A stretch of DNA of 64,000 nucleotides from Oscillatoriophycideae cyanobacterium NC_groundwater_1537_Pr4_S-0.65um_50_18 (GCA_016208305.1 JACQYI010000006.1:682001-746000); one strand, 5' to 3'. Positions 9,700 through 18,284 are shown, counted from the first letter of the stretch. Numbers and translations: made by a program. Notes: generated by a model from the letters alone, not told the origin.

Positions 9700-11427
9700 A
9701 TGGTCGCACTTGCGGAACGCTCTCTCAGCCGATTGACGCTACAGGTTCAAGAGATTGCAGCCGACACCACCACGATTCGATCGCTCGACTGGGATCGCGA
9801 TCGGTTTGACATTGAGTTTGAGCTAGAAAACGGCACAACCTACAATTCTTTCCTCATCCGAGGGGATAAGGTGGCGCTGGTAGATACTTCGCATGAGAAG
9901 TTCCGCCAGCTCTATCTTGAGAAGCTGTTGAGCTTGATCGATCCTGCCGAAATAGATTACCTAATTGTCAGCCACACTGAACCTGACCACAGCGGCTTGA
10001 TCAAAGATATTTTGCAGCGTGCCCCCCATATTGTTGTTGTCGGCTCTAAGGTGGCAATGCAGTTTTTGGATGATCAGGTGCATCAGCCGTTTGAGCGGAT
10101 GCAAATCAAAAACGGCGATCGCCTTGATCTGGGTCGAGGGCATGAGCTGGAGTTTGTCTCGGCTCCTAATTTGCACTGGCCGGATACGATTCTCACTTTT
10201 GATCACAAAACCAGCGTCTTGTTTACCTGCGATGTGTTTGGGCTGCACTTCTGCGACGACCACACCTACGACGAAGACCTGGAAATTCTAGAGGCTGACT
10301 ATAAGCTCTACTATGACTGCCTGATGGGGCCGAATGCGCGCTCAGTGCTGGCTGCCCTCAAGCGGATGAAGGAGCTGCCAGAGATCAAGACGATCGCTAC
10401 GGGACATGGCCCTTTGCTGCATTACAACGTGCCTGAGCTAGTCGGACGCTATCGAGACTGGAGCCAAGCGCAGGCCAAAGCTGAAACCACCGTTGCTCTG
10501 TTTTATGCCAGCGACTATGGCGATGGAGAAGCCCTGGCTCAGGCGATCGCTCAAGGCATTACCAAAACGGGTGTGGCAGTCGAGCTGCTCGATCTGAAAT
10601 ATGCTGAGCCACATGAAATTAGTGAGATGGTTAGCCTCGCTTCAGGTGTGGTAATTGGGATGCCGCCCCAGTCGGGAGAGTTTGCCACCATAACCCAAGC
10701 GGCGATCGGCACCATTCTGGCGGCAACCAATGCCAAGCAGGCGGTCGGGCTATTTGAAGTAGGCGGCGGCGATGATGAGTCGGTCTATCCTCTGCGGAAC
10801 CAGTTTCAAGAAATTGGCGTGCGGGAAGGCTTTGCGCCGATTTTGATCAAAGAAGCGCCCAACAAATCGACGTTTCAACTCTGTGAAGAGGCCGGAACTG
10901 ACTTGGGGCAATGGCTCACTCGCGATCGCGCCGTCAAGCAAATGAAGTCGCTCGACAACGAGCTAGACAAAGCCTTGGGTCGCCTGAGCGGTGGACTGTA
11001 CATTATTACGGCCACGAAAGAGGGGGTTTCTAGCGCTATGCTGGCCTCCTGGGTGTCTCAAGCGAGCCTTAAGCCAATTGGCTTTACCATTGCTGTAGCG
11101 AAAGACCGGGCGATCGAGTCCTTTATGCATGTGGGCGATCGCTTTGTGTTGAACGTGCTAGAAGAAGGCAACTATCAGCCGCTCATGAAGCACTTCTTGA
11201 AGCGGTTTGCGCCGGGAGCCGATCGCTTTGCAGGCATTAAAACCTATGCGGCAGCTAACGGTTCACCGATTCTGGCGGATGCCCTGGCCTATTTGGAATG
11301 CGAGGTGGTGAGCCGGATGGAGTGCAGCGATCACTGGCTTGTCTACAGCACAGTTGAGCTAGGACGGGTTTCTAAGGTGGATGGGCTGACGGCTGTTCAC
11401 CACCGCAAAGTCGGCAACCATTACTAG
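9700..11427 (+). CDS. flv3: Flavodiiron protein, class A (Flv3 type)
   Basis: Soluble NAD(P)H/ferredoxin-linked oxygen reductase that releases excess electrons downstream of photosystem I (Mehler-like reaction), acting with Flv1. It has 575 residues in three parts: a metallo-beta-lactamase-like diiron domain (about 1-265), a flavodoxin-like FMN domain (about 265-410) and a C-terminal flavin reductase domain (about 425-575), the cyanobacterial fusion. All diiron ligands are present: H92, E94, D96, H97 (SHTEPDHSG), H159, D178 and H236. This is what separates Flv3/Flv4 from Flv1/Flv2. An excellent AGGAGGG ribosome binding site precedes ATG 9700. A HIP1-containing terminator follows, then a PsiE-like gene and flv1. 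Confidence 0.95.
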   Translation: MVALAERSLSRLTLQVQEIAADTTTIRSLDWDRDRFDIEFELENGTTYNSFLIRGDKVALVDTSHEKFRQLYLEKLLSLIDPAEIDYLIVSHTEPDHSGLIKDILQRAPHIVVVGSKVAMQFLDDQVHQPFERMQIKNGDRLDLGRGHELEFVSAPNLHWPDTILTFDHKTSVLFTCDVFGLHFCDDHTYDEDLEILEADYKLYYDCLMGPNARSVLAALKRMKELPEIKTIATGHGPLLHYNVPELVGRYRDWSQAQAKAETTVALFYASDYGDGEALAQAIAQGITKTGVAVELLDLKYAEPHEISEMVSLASGVVIGMPPQSGEFATITQAAIGTILAATNAKQAVGLFEVGGGDDESVYPLRNQFQEIGVREGFAPILIKEAPNKSTFQLCEEAGTDLGQWLTRDRAVKQMKSLDNELDKALGRLSGGLYIITATKEGVSSAMLASWVSQASLKPIGFTIAVAKDRAIESFMHVGDRFVLNVLEEGNYQPLMKHFLKRFAPGADRFAGIKTYAAANGSPILADALAYLECEVVSRMECSDHWLVYSTVELGRVSKVDGLTAVHHRKVGNHY

Positions 11428-11442
11428 GCGATAGATTGAGGA

Positions 11443-11485
11443 GATAGGCGATCGCAGTTTCATCGCTGCGATCGCCTATCTTTCT
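11443..11485 (+). terminator. Strong terminator after flv3, built around a HIP1 site
   Basis: GATAGGCGATCGCAG (11443-11457) pairs perfectly with CTGCGATCGCCTATC (11466-11480), 15 bp with an 8-base loop, followed by TTTCT. Each arm contains GCGATCGC. It suggests flv3 can be transcribed separately from the PsiE-like gene and flv1. Confidence 0.85.
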
Positions 11486-11642
11486 AATGCGGTTTTAATG
11501 CGGTTTTGCTGTGTAAACCCTCTTTCCTTCAATCGCAGCTATTAGCTTTTCTAATTGAAAATGACTTCACACATAAGCTTAGTCAAACTAAGCTAAGAAC
11601 TGTTACAGCAGTTGGAAATACAGCAGTTTCAAGGAAAGTCTT

Positions 11643-12212
11643 ATGCAGAAGCCTATCCCGCCCGCATCGAGCGATCGCTATCAGGGGTCTCGTCAACGTT
11701 TGGTTCGCGCTCTTGAAACTGTCCAAGATCTGATTATTATTTCCCTTTGCATTGGGCTGTTTAGCTTCATGGTGATTCAGCTACGGGAGATGTTCTTATC
11801 GCTGTTGCCGCCCTTAGATTTTCCAGCCGTTACGGCAGATATTTTATTTTTGCTGGTGCTGGTTGAACTGTTTCGTCTGTTGATCATTTACTTGCAAGAG
11901 CAGCGGATTTCGATTGGGGTGGCGGTGGAAGTGGCGATCGTTTCCATCTTGCGCGAAGTCATTGTCCGAGGCGTTTTAGAAGCCCCTTCCAGCCAAATTC
12001 TTTCAGCTTGCGCGTTTTTATTGGTGCTGGGAATGCTGCTGGTCGTGCGAGTTTGGCTACCTCCCACCTTTGAGGGCATTGATCCAGAGCATGTTATTTC
12101 TTTGAAGCGGAGGCGCGAGTTGGCACACTCGGCAGACTCTACACCGCTTCCAGAACCTGCTACCCGGCTTGCTTCTGAGCATGCGATGCCAAAAACTGAC
12201 TCAATTTTGTGA
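11643..12212 (+). CDS. PsiE-like (phosphate-starvation-inducible E family) membrane protein
   Basis: Integral membrane protein of 189 residues. A short polar N-terminus is followed by about four hydrophobic segments (IISLCIGLFSFMVIQL, ILFLLVLVELFRLLIIYL, a mid segment with VAIVSILREVIVRGVL, and ILSACAFLLVLGMLLVV) and a charged soluble tail. The central block with LVELFRLLIIYLQEQ and ILREVIVRG matches the PsiE family, whose biochemical role is unknown. AAGGAAAG lies just upstream of ATG 11643. The gene sits between flv3 and flv1 on the same strand, 76 bases ahead of flv1, so it is likely co-transcribed with flv1. In Synechocystis the paralogous flv4-flv2 operon also has a small membrane protein, Sll0218, between the two flavodiiron genes. 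I infer a possible membrane anchor or assembly role; not demonstrated. Confidence 0.78.
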   Translation: MQKPIPPASSDRYQGSRQRLVRALETVQDLIIISLCIGLFSFMVIQLREMFLSLLPPLDFPAVTADILFLLVLVELFRLLIIYLQEQRISIGVAVEVAIVSILREVIVRGVLEAPSSQILSACAFLLVLGMLLVVRVWLPPTFEGIDPEHVISLKRRRELAHSADSTPLPEPATRLASEHAMPKTDSIL

Positions 12213-12288
12213 TGGTTTTTCTGCTCAAACCTGTACTCAATTTTGAATAACACGCTATTAACCAATCAAAATTCGAGGGAATATAGAA

Positions 12289-14070
12289 ATGCGTACACCT
12301 CCCTTAACCCCATTTCAAGATAAATCCCTGACAGACATGGCAGACTCTAAACCGCGTGATGTTCAAGTTGCTGAGATTGGCGCAAACACAACCGTGCTAC
12401 GATCGCGCACCTGGGATCGGCTGCGGTTTGAAGTTGAATATGCCCGCCAGAAAGGGACAACGGCAAATTCCTATCTAATTCAGGCCGATAAGACGGTTCT
12501 GATCGATCCGCCAGGGGAATCTTTTACCGAAATTTTTCTGGAAGAGCTATATCAGCACACCTATCTTCAGCGAATTAACTACGTAATTTTAGGGCACCTC
12601 AACTCTAACCGCATCGCCACGCTGAAGGCGCTGTTGGGTCAGGAAGTTGCGCCTCAGATTACCTTTGTCTGCACCCGTGCGGCTGAGGTGGCTTTGCGAG
12701 CAGCGTTTCCCAACTGGTACCTGCGGGTAATTGTCGCTAACCCCGAAGACACGATCGATCTGGGGCAGGGGCATGTGCTGCAGTTTATCCCCACGCCTAC
12801 ACCGCGCTATCCGGATGGGCTTTGTACCTACGATCCGGCAACGCGCATTCTCTATACCGACAAGCTGTTTGGCATTCATCTCTGCGATGAGCCTGTATTT
12901 GATGAAAAGTGGAAGCTGCTGGATGAAGATCGGCGTTACTACTTCGACTGCATCCATGCCAGTCAGTTTCGTCAAGTTGAGGCGGCCTTAGATAAGCTGG
13001 CTCCCTTCTCAGCGATCGCCAAAATTTATGCCCCCAACCACGGCCCAATGGTGCGCTACAGCGTCAGCCGTTTCACGTTTGACTACCGCTACTGGTGCGA
13101 GCGGCAGCAGGTGCAGGATCTCAACGTAGCGGTGCTGTATGCCTCAGCCTATGGCAACACGGCAATTTTGGGCAATGCGATCGCGCGGGGCTTAATCCAG
13201 TCTGGGGCGGCAGTGCAGACGATTAACTGTGAGTTGGCCGATCCGGCAGAAATCACCCAAATTCTGCAAGAATGCGATGGCTTCATTTTTGGTACGCCCA
13301 CCCTCGCAGGTCATGCGCCGACGCAGATTCAGACTGCGCTGGGCATTGCTCTATCTAGCGCCGCCAGAACTAAGCTGGCGGGGGTATTTGGCTCTTATGG
13401 CTGGAGTGGAGAGGCGATCGATCTGGTGCATACTAAGCTGCAAGATGCGGGCTATCGGATTGGCTTTGAACCGATTCGCGTCAAATTTAAGCCCACGGAC
13501 GAGACTCTGCGAGAATGCGAATTGGCTGGGGCGGAGTTTATGCAAACTTTGAAGAAAACCAAAAAACTTCGGGCACCGCGTCAGGCGGGTGTGGAAGTGC
13601 AGGCCGATCGTACCGAACAAGCCGTCGGACGGATCACGGGTTCGCTCTGCGTTATCACCACCCACCGCTTTGGCAAGCACCAGGGGATGCTCACTTCCTG
13701 GGTGTCTCAAGCAACATTTAATCCGCCGGGAGTGACGATCGCCATTCCTATGAGCCAGGGGGAAGCGACGCTACCCACGATCGGCAGTCAGTTTGTCCTA
13801 AATGTGCTGAAGGAAGGCAGAAACCTGCGGCGATTTTTCCTCAAGCCGGTGGCGAATGAAGAAGAAAGATTGGCAGCGATCGACACCCATCCGGCCAGTA
13901 ACGGCTGCCTAATTCTGGATGAGGCGCTGAGCTATCTGGAATGTACGGTGCAGTCTCGCATGGAATGCGGCGATCATTGGCTGATCTACGCCACGGCAGA
14001 CAATGGCAAGGTGCTGGAAGCGGTGGGAGTGACGGCAGTGCAGCATCGCAAGTCGGCTATGCAGTATTAG
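12289..14070 (+). CDS. flv1: Flavodiiron protein, class B (Flv1 type)
   Basis: Partner of Flv3 in photoreduction of oxygen. It has the same three-domain layout (lactamase-like, flavodoxin-like, flavin reductase) in 593 residues. The diiron ligands are mostly replaced: the HxExDH motif reads H103-L-N105-S-N107-R108, the next histidine is R173 and the bridging aspartate is K192; only H103 and H251 remain. This pattern of neutral or basic replacements defines Flv1/Flv2, so this is Flv1 rather than a second Flv3. GAGGGAA precedes ATG 12289; a second possible start is ATG 12337 (MADSKPRDVQVAEIG). It is closed by a 16-bp hairpin shared with the convergent gene. Confidence 0.94.
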   Translation: MRTPPLTPFQDKSLTDMADSKPRDVQVAEIGANTTVLRSRTWDRLRFEVEYARQKGTTANSYLIQADKTVLIDPPGESFTEIFLEELYQHTYLQRINYVILGHLNSNRIATLKALLGQEVAPQITFVCTRAAEVALRAAFPNWYLRVIVANPEDTIDLGQGHVLQFIPTPTPRYPDGLCTYDPATRILYTDKLFGIHLCDEPVFDEKWKLLDEDRRYYFDCIHASQFRQVEAALDKLAPFSAIAKIYAPNHGPMVRYSVSRFTFDYRYWCERQQVQDLNVAVLYASAYGNTAILGNAIARGLIQSGAAVQTINCELADPAEITQILQECDGFIFGTPTLAGHAPTQIQTALGIALSSAARTKLAGVFGSYGWSGEAIDLVHTKLQDAGYRIGFEPIRVKFKPTDETLRECELAGAEFMQTLKKTKKLRAPRQAGVEVQADRTEQAVGRITGSLCVITTHRFGKHQGMLTSWVSQATFNPPGVTIAIPMSQGEATLPTIGSQFVLNVLKEGRNLRRFFLKPVANEEERLAAIDTHPASNGCLILDEALSYLECTVQSRMECGDHWLIYATADNGKVLEAVGVTAVQHRKSAMQY

Positions 14071-14122
14071 CGTCGGCTGCTCTCTGCGGTTTGCCTGAGC
14101 GTCGTAGGCAATGAACCTAAAG

Positions 14123-14159
14123 GATGTTTTGAAGAAGCGGGCTGCTTTTTCAAAACATC
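14123..14159. terminator. Convergent hairpin between flv1 and the minus-strand small gene
   Basis: GATGTTTTGAAGAAGC (14123-14138) pairs with GCTTTTTCAAAACATC (14144-14159), 16 bp with one G-U pair and a 5-base loop. It lies between two converging genes and could terminate either; T-runs after the stem are short on both strands. Confidence 0.7.
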
Positions 14160-14184
14160 TTGGGTTTGATTCAATTTGCGGTCT

Positions 14185-14544
14185 TTAAGAGGGACGGACG
14201 ATCGAACAGGCTGGCAGCTCTGCTGAGCCAAAAATTGGGGTAGGGTCAAGTCCGGCGATTTGCTTAAACTGCTCTGGCGTAATGGTGCTGACGATCGGCT
14301 GGCTTTCCCAAACTTTCAGCCTGTCATGGGCTTGTGCCAAGAACTCTACTCCCCTGACCAGCGGCACCGTTAGCCAGTAATCAATCAGGGTTTCAATTAA
14401 AGCTAACTCGATCAAAGGGCGAGGATAAAGTTGCAGCAATTCATCTAAATAGAGATCAAAACGATGGGTCTCATCACCGCCCAAACAATAGCTGCTAACG
14501 ATATGTTTGACCCGTTGTTGGCTTAACTTTTCCCAAATTTCCAT
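14185..14544 (-). CDS. Conserved hypothetical protein
   Basis: Small protein of 119 residues, not recognised as a named family. It is soluble and rich in Leu/Ile helices (LYLDELLQLYPRPLIELALIETLIDYWLTVP), with no signal peptide, metal motif or nucleotide motif. The composition suggests an all-alpha fold. The reading frame opens at a TTG directly ahead of the ATG; I use ATG 14544. It converges on flv1 and is divergent from the DUF3067 gene across 310 bases. Codon use and HIP1 density look native. The coding call rests on composition and a clean frame, so it is likely but not certain. Confidence 0.65.
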   Translation of the reverse strand: MEIWEKLSQQRVKHIVSSYCLGGDETHRFDLYLDELLQLYPRPLIELALIETLIDYWLTVPLVRGVEFLAQAHDRLKVWESQPIVSTITPEQFKQIAGLDPTPIFGSAELPACSIVRPS

Positions 14545-14857
14545 CAAACTCTCAGCCCAAAACTTCTACTTGCGAGGTCATATCCCGGTTTTTAATCTTT
14601 CCCCATCCTACCTATAATCGCAAATTTCTTATGAAGAAATCCCTAAATATTTTCTAGACAATCTAATATTTCAAACTTGAATGATGCCTATCAGCTTAAG
14701 ACAAAATAATTCTAGACTCGCATCTTTTGATCCTATGAAGCGGGCTTTGCTGACTCCACAACATCAAAACAGCATGAAAAATGCCCAAAACTAGCGGGCT
14801 TGCTAAGTCCTGTAGGCAAAAAACGCGATAGATTTTAGAAGACATCGCAAGAAAGCT
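14545..14857. other. Divergent intergenic region, no gene seen
   Basis: About 310 AT-rich bases between two divergent small genes. It presumably carries both promoters. I see no tRNA, repeat element or long open frame in it. Confidence 0.5.
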
Positions 14858-15172
14858 ATGACCGGCGAAGATTTACATCAGCTCTTACTCTCAAAATGGG
14901 GTCGCTCTTATGACCTCCAAATTCGGAAAGGCAATGACAAAGTATTTCTCCAGGTCATGTGGAAATATCTGGAGCAAGCCTCTTTTCCCATGACGGAAGC
15001 TGAGTATATGGCGCATCTGGAGACTATTGCCCACTACCTCAATGCCTGGGGAAGTTTGGCTCAAGTCGAGAGTTTTATAGAGGCAACCAAAGAAAGACCC
15101 CGTTTGGGAAAAGCTGTCAGCATCCCGATCGATTTGGGCGATCGCGCCTCAGAATGGCTGCTAGAAAATTAG
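14858..15172 (+). CDS. DUF3067 family protein
   Basis: 104-residue cytoplasmic protein matching DUF3067, a family of unknown function found in cyanobacteria and plant chloroplasts. The family core is recognisable in KVFLQVMWKYLEQASFP, YLNAWG and RPRLGKAVSIPIDLG. The full expected length is present, beginning MTGEDLHQLLLSKWG. It has no membrane segment or cysteine motif. It is followed by a perfect bidirectional terminator shared with tatC. A photosynthesis-related role is often assumed from its distribution, but the sequence itself gives no direct hint. Confidence 0.85.
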   Translation: MTGEDLHQLLLSKWGRSYDLQIRKGNDKVFLQVMWKYLEQASFPMTEAEYMAHLETIAHYLNAWGSLAQVESFIEATKERPRLGKAVSIPIDLGDRASEWLLEN

Positions 15173-15215
15173 GTCAAAAACTAGGTCAACAAAGAATCAG
15201 GGGGGCTAAAAAACT

Positions 15216-15248
15216 AAAAAAGGCAGGGCTAGAAGCCCTGCCTTTTTT
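15216..15248. terminator. Bidirectional intrinsic terminator between DUF3067 gene and tatC
   Basis: A 15-bp perfect stem (AAAAAAGGCAGGGCT with AGCCCTGCCTTTTTT) around a 3-base loop. A-rich on one side and T-rich on the other, so it works as an intrinsic terminator in both directions for these convergent genes. Confidence 0.95.
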
Positions 15249-15261
15249 AAGCGTACAAATC

Positions 15262-16113
15262 CTATTTCCCTGTCAAAACCACCATGCCAATGCCACCGAA
15301 GTATAGCCCCAGAACCGCCCCAGCCAGCAGGCTCTGCGTTACAGGATCGGTCGAAGGCGTCAGCACTGCTCCTAAAACGGCAGCCCCCAAGATGACATAC
15401 CGCCAGCCAGCCAGCATCTGCTTAGAGTTGACAACATTCAACATCCCTAGCAAAAGCTGAATTACCGGAATCTGAAAGGCTAGCCCGGTGCTGAACAACA
15501 GCAGCAGCACAAACTCGAAGTAACGTTCGATCGACCAAAGCTGCTCAACAACGCCTTCGCCATAGTTAACAAAGAAATTGAGCGCTGCTGGAATCAAAGC
15601 CACATAGGCAAAGGCTAAGCCCACAACGAACAGGATGGTGGAGCCAAAGACAATGGGAGCCAACAGTCTCCGTTCGCGACGGGTCAGACCAGGGACGACA
15701 AACTGCACAATCTGATAGAGGATGAAGGGGCTAGCTACCAAAATGCCGCTGTAGGCTGCCACCTTGATCGAGACAAAGAAATATTCTCCAGGAGCAAGCT
15801 GAAGAAACTTTGCGCCTTTGGCAGGTACTTCTAGCAGCTCGACGATCGGATTGACAAAAATAAAGCAAACGACGACTCCAACTGCCACCGCACCCAGTGC
15901 GTAAAAAATTCTTAGACGCAGTTCTTCAAGATGGTCGAACAGCGACATTTCTACTTCATCGGGCAGGTCATCGTAATCATCGGCATTATTGCCGCTAGAG
16001 GAGGAGCCATTAGAGCCAGAGGCGATCGCTTTGCCAGTTGAAGCTGCCGAGTCAGGCGCTGAGGCATCGGCAACTTCTGAGGCAGCAGTTTCGAGGTCGG
16101 AAGAAGCAGTCAT
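15262..16113 (-). CDS. tatC: Sec-independent (twin-arginine) translocase subunit TatC
   Basis: Core receptor of the Tat pathway, which exports folded proteins with twin-arginine signals across thylakoid and plasma membranes. The conserved N-terminal signature [15 protein letters not shown] is followed by six hydrophobic segments; the P-rich periplasmic loops and VLTPSTDP before the last helices are typical. At 283 residues from ATG 16113 it has an N-terminal extension of about 50 residues, low in complexity (Ser/Ala/Asp/Gly) and unlikely to be structured. An upstream TTG at 16140 would add nine residues. It is downstream of hslO on the same strand (91-base gap). TatA/B genes are not in the window. 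Confidence 0.95.
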   Translation of the reverse strand: MTASSDLETAASEVADASAPDSAASTGKAIASGSNGSSSSGNNADDYDDLPDEVEMSLFDHLEELRLRIFYALGAVAVGVVVCFIFVNPIVELLEVPAKGAKFLQLAPGEYFFVSIKVAAYSGILVASPFILYQIVQFVVPGLTRRERRLLAPIVFGSTILFVVGLAFAYVALIPAALNFFVNYGEGVVEQLWSIERYFEFVLLLLFSTGLAFQIPVIQLLLGMLNVVNSKQMLAGWRYVILGAAVLGAVLTPSTDPVTQSLLAGAVLGLYFGGIGMVVLTGK

Positions 16114-16204
16114 AGGGAGATCGGTAAAACGGGCAGACAATTCAAGCTCAGGGATTGCGATCTATATTAGCCTAGCGTTTTCAGGGGCATAAACCCCGAT
16201 CGCG

Positions 16205-17110
16205 CTATCGTTCTATACGTTCCAATTGCAGTTCTTGAATTAACTGCTCTAGTTCACTTTGGTTGGCTTTGTAGACCTTGCCGCAAAACTCGCAGATGGC
16301 CTCAGCTTCCCCTTCTTTATCAATAATATCGATTAGCTCATCTTCGCCCAAAATTTTGAGTGCGCCTAAGACGCGATCGAATGAGCAACCGCAGTGAAAC
16401 CGAACCATTTGGGTTTCTGGGAAAATCTCTAGACCCATGTCTCCTACCAGATCTTCAAAGATCTGCGGTAGCGACTTTCCAGCTTGCAATAGGGGCGTAA
16501 AGCCTGACAAAGAGGCAATACGAGATTCTAGCTTTTCTACCAGTGCCTCATCGCGGGCGGCTTTGGGTAGCACCTGCACCAAAAGCCCTCCTGCGGCAGA
16601 TACGCCGCTGGCTCCGACGAAGACCCCGACAATTAGGGCTGAAGGGGTTTGCTCGGAGCTAACTAGGTAGTGGGTGATGTCGTCGCCAATCTCGCCGGAG
16701 ACTAGCTCTACGGTGCTGGAGTAGGGGTAGCCATAGCCCACATCTCGGACGACGTAGAGAAAGCCTTGACTGCCGACAGCTCTACCGACATCGAGCTTGC
16801 CTTTGTCATTGGGGGGCAGTTCTATTTTGGGGTTGCCGACATAGCCGCGCACGGTGCCATCTAGTCCGGCATCTACCAATATGCCTTCTAGGGGGCCGTT
16901 GCCTCGCACCCGCAGGTTGACTCGCGATTCTGCTCGTTTCATACTGGAGGCCAATAGCAAGCCTGAGGACATAGTTCTTCCTAGGGCTGCTGTGGCGACG
17001 TAGGAAAGCTGGTGTCGCTGTCTGGCTTCTTCGGTGAGGCGGGTGGTAATGACCCCGACGATGCGGATGCCTCCTTCGGCGGCTGTCGCCCGAACCAATT
17101 GATCTACCAT
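16205..17110 (-). CDS. hslO: Redox-regulated chaperone Hsp33
   Basis: Cytosolic holdase chaperone activated by oxidation of four zinc-binding cysteines, which protects proteins during oxidative stress. Both cysteine pairs are present near the C-terminus: CGC in RFHCGCSFDRV and CEFC in EAICEFCGKVY. The N-terminal domain starts DQLVRATAAEGGIRI, typical of the family. I take ATG 17110, preceded by AGGA, rather than the in-frame GTG at 17125. It has 301 residues, slightly longer than E. coli Hsp33 (292). Probably cotranscribed with tatC downstream. Confidence 0.95.
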   Translation of the reverse strand: MVDQLVRATAAEGGIRIVGVITTRLTEEARQRHQLSYVATAALGRTMSSGLLLASSMKRAESRVNLRVRGNGPLEGILVDAGLDGTVRGYVGNPKIELPPNDKGKLDVGRAVGSQGFLYVVRDVGYGYPYSSTVELVSGEIGDDITHYLVSSEQTPSALIVGVFVGASGVSAAGGLLVQVLPKAARDEALVEKLESRIASLSGFTPLLQAGKSLPQIFEDLVGDMGLEIFPETQMVRFHCGCSFDRVLGALKILGEDELIDIIDKEGEAEAICEFCGKVYKANQSELEQLIQELQLERIER

Positions 17111-17238
17111 GAAAATCCTATACACTTCTTAACAGTCTCTAGTTCTATTCTAGAGGGAGGCGATCGCTAGAGGGTTGGGGCGCAGGATTTGTTTGTGGCG
17201 TTTAACAGCTTTGGGGATCTCCTAAATCCTCGGCGAAC

Positions 17239-17343
17239 AGCCTTGGGGGTCTCCCCCAAACCCCCGGCAGGGGACGAGGCGCGTCCCCCACACCCCCTCC
17301 GCAAGGTATTGTGGTCTGAAGTAGAGGGCGCTTTGCATGGGTG
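17239..17343 (+). repeat. Dispersed G/C-tract repeat, copy 1
   Basis: Starts CCTTGGGGG, contains alternating C5 and G5 tracts, a GGGGACGAGGCGC core and ACCCCCTCCG, and ends near GGCGCTTTGCATGGGTG. The same order of modules occurs at 32233-32339 and, inverted, at 32533-32602. Adjacent C and G runs can pair into a long hairpin. No open frame. It lies in the gap between hslO and the AhpD-like gene. Confidence 0.85.
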
Positions 17344-17412
17344 AGAAGTACGGGGGTAGGGTTTTCGGGTGATGGTTTTCTGTTAAGCGTTTTATTTCTG
17401 GGGGGCGATCGC

Positions 17413-17745
17413 GTGGATCAGTATTACAAGCCGGAACATTTGGCTCAGTTTGGTCAGGTTAGTCAGGGTAATCCTGAGCTAGCGGAGAAGTTTTTTGCCT
17501 ACTATGGGGCTGTGTTTGCTGAGGGGGCGCTGTCTGTGCGCGAAAAGGCTTTGATTGCGCTGGCGGTTTCCCATACGGTGCAGTGTCCTTACTGCATTGA
17601 TGCTTACAGCAAGGAGTGTTTGCAGCAGGGGTCTGATTTGGAGGAGATGACGGAGGCGATCCATGTGGCAACTGCGATTCGGGGTGGGGCATCGCTAGTG
17701 CATGGGGTGCAGATGCTAGAGCATGTCAAAAAGCTGTCTATGTGA
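17413..17745 (+). CDS. Arsenosugar-locus AhpD-like (carboxymuconolactone decarboxylase family) protein
   Basis: Small alkylhydroperoxidase-like protein, 110 residues from GTG 17413, which follows a GGGG stretch; the longer frame from 17341 begins in repeat-derived sequence and is unlikely. The redox motif C58-P-Y-C61 lies in HTVQCPYCIDAYSKECL, with the AhpD-type helix HVATAIRGGASLVHG behind it. This subfamily is usually found beside the radical SAM enzyme ArsS and is annotated as arsenosugar biosynthesis-associated peroxidase-like protein. Here arsS is 1.4 kb downstream, separated by a MerR/SDR pair, which supports the assignment. The chemistry has not been established; probable role in thiol or peroxide handling. 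Confidence 0.85.
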   Translation: MDQYYKPEHLAQFGQVSQGNPELAEKFFAYYGAVFAEGALSVREKALIALAVSHTVQCPYCIDAYSKECLQQGSDLEEMTEAIHVATAIRGGASLVHGVQMLEHVKKLSM

Positions 17746-17807
17746 CTTCATGTAGCTTGTCTATGTAGCTTGTCTATGCGGCTGCTTATGTGAGGAAGGG
17801 CATACGG

Positions 17808-18182
17808 CTACGATCGCGATTCTGCCAAAATTTCTTCGTTCAGTTTGTGCCGTTTGGCGATGAGGTAAGTTTTGATCGCGTTGAGCTGCTGAGTTTTTTC
17901 GGCAATTTCTTCTAGCTTCCGATCGATGATCTCGATTTGATTTTGCTGAGACAGGGCACCGCCTTCCCACTCATCTAGCAGTTGTTTGATCTCACTGAGC
18001 CTAAATCCTAATCCTTTGCCTTGAGCAATCATGAGAAGACGTTCTACGGTTTCTAGGCTGTATTCTGCGTACAGTCTTGTTCCTGCCCGTCGATCGCAGG
18101 CAGTAATTAGCCCTATCTTTTCGTAAAACCGAATCGTGTCTTTAGATAATCCTGTTTTCTTGGACAGCTCCCCGATTAGCAT
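17808..18182 (-). CDS. MerR-family transcriptional regulator
   Basis: DNA-binding activator/repressor of 124 residues. The N-terminal winged helix is MLIGELSKKTGLSKDTIRFYEKIGLI, followed by a YSLETVERLLMIAQGKGLGFRLSEIKQLL helix pair and a coiled-coil dimerisation helix (about 80-120). It has one cysteine (CDRRAG) and lacks the C-terminal metal-binding cysteines of MerR, ZntR or SoxR, so it is not a typical metal or Fe-S sensor. It is divergent from an SDR gene; a perfect palindrome sits between them, so the regulator probably controls the SDR gene and perhaps itself. The effector is unknown. Confidence 0.9.
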   Translation of the reverse strand: MLIGELSKKTGLSKDTIRFYEKIGLITACDRRAGTRLYAEYSLETVERLLMIAQGKGLGFRLSEIKQLLDEWEGGALSQQNQIEIIDRKLEEIAEKTQQLNAIKTYLIAKRHKLNEEILAESRS

Positions 18183-18211
18183 TGCAGCAACCTAAGTCTT
18201 CCAAAATCTAC

Positions 18212-18243
18212 TTGACTATGGAGTATACTCCATAGTTTACGCT
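18212..18243 (+). promoter_or_regulatory. MerR-type promoter with perfect 22-bp palindromic operator
   Basis: TTGACT (18212-18217) is a -35 box. A perfect 22-bp palindrome with half-site ACTATGGAGTA occupies 18215-18236. A weak -10 (TACGCT, 18238-18243) gives a 20-base spacer. A long spacer filled by the operator is the hallmark of MerR-activated promoters. It drives the SDR gene at 18285; the merR start codon is about 30 bases to the left. Confidence 0.85.
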
Positions 18244-18284
18244 GCTTAATATCAACCTCTAAATTGCTGGGAGTGATATTGAGA

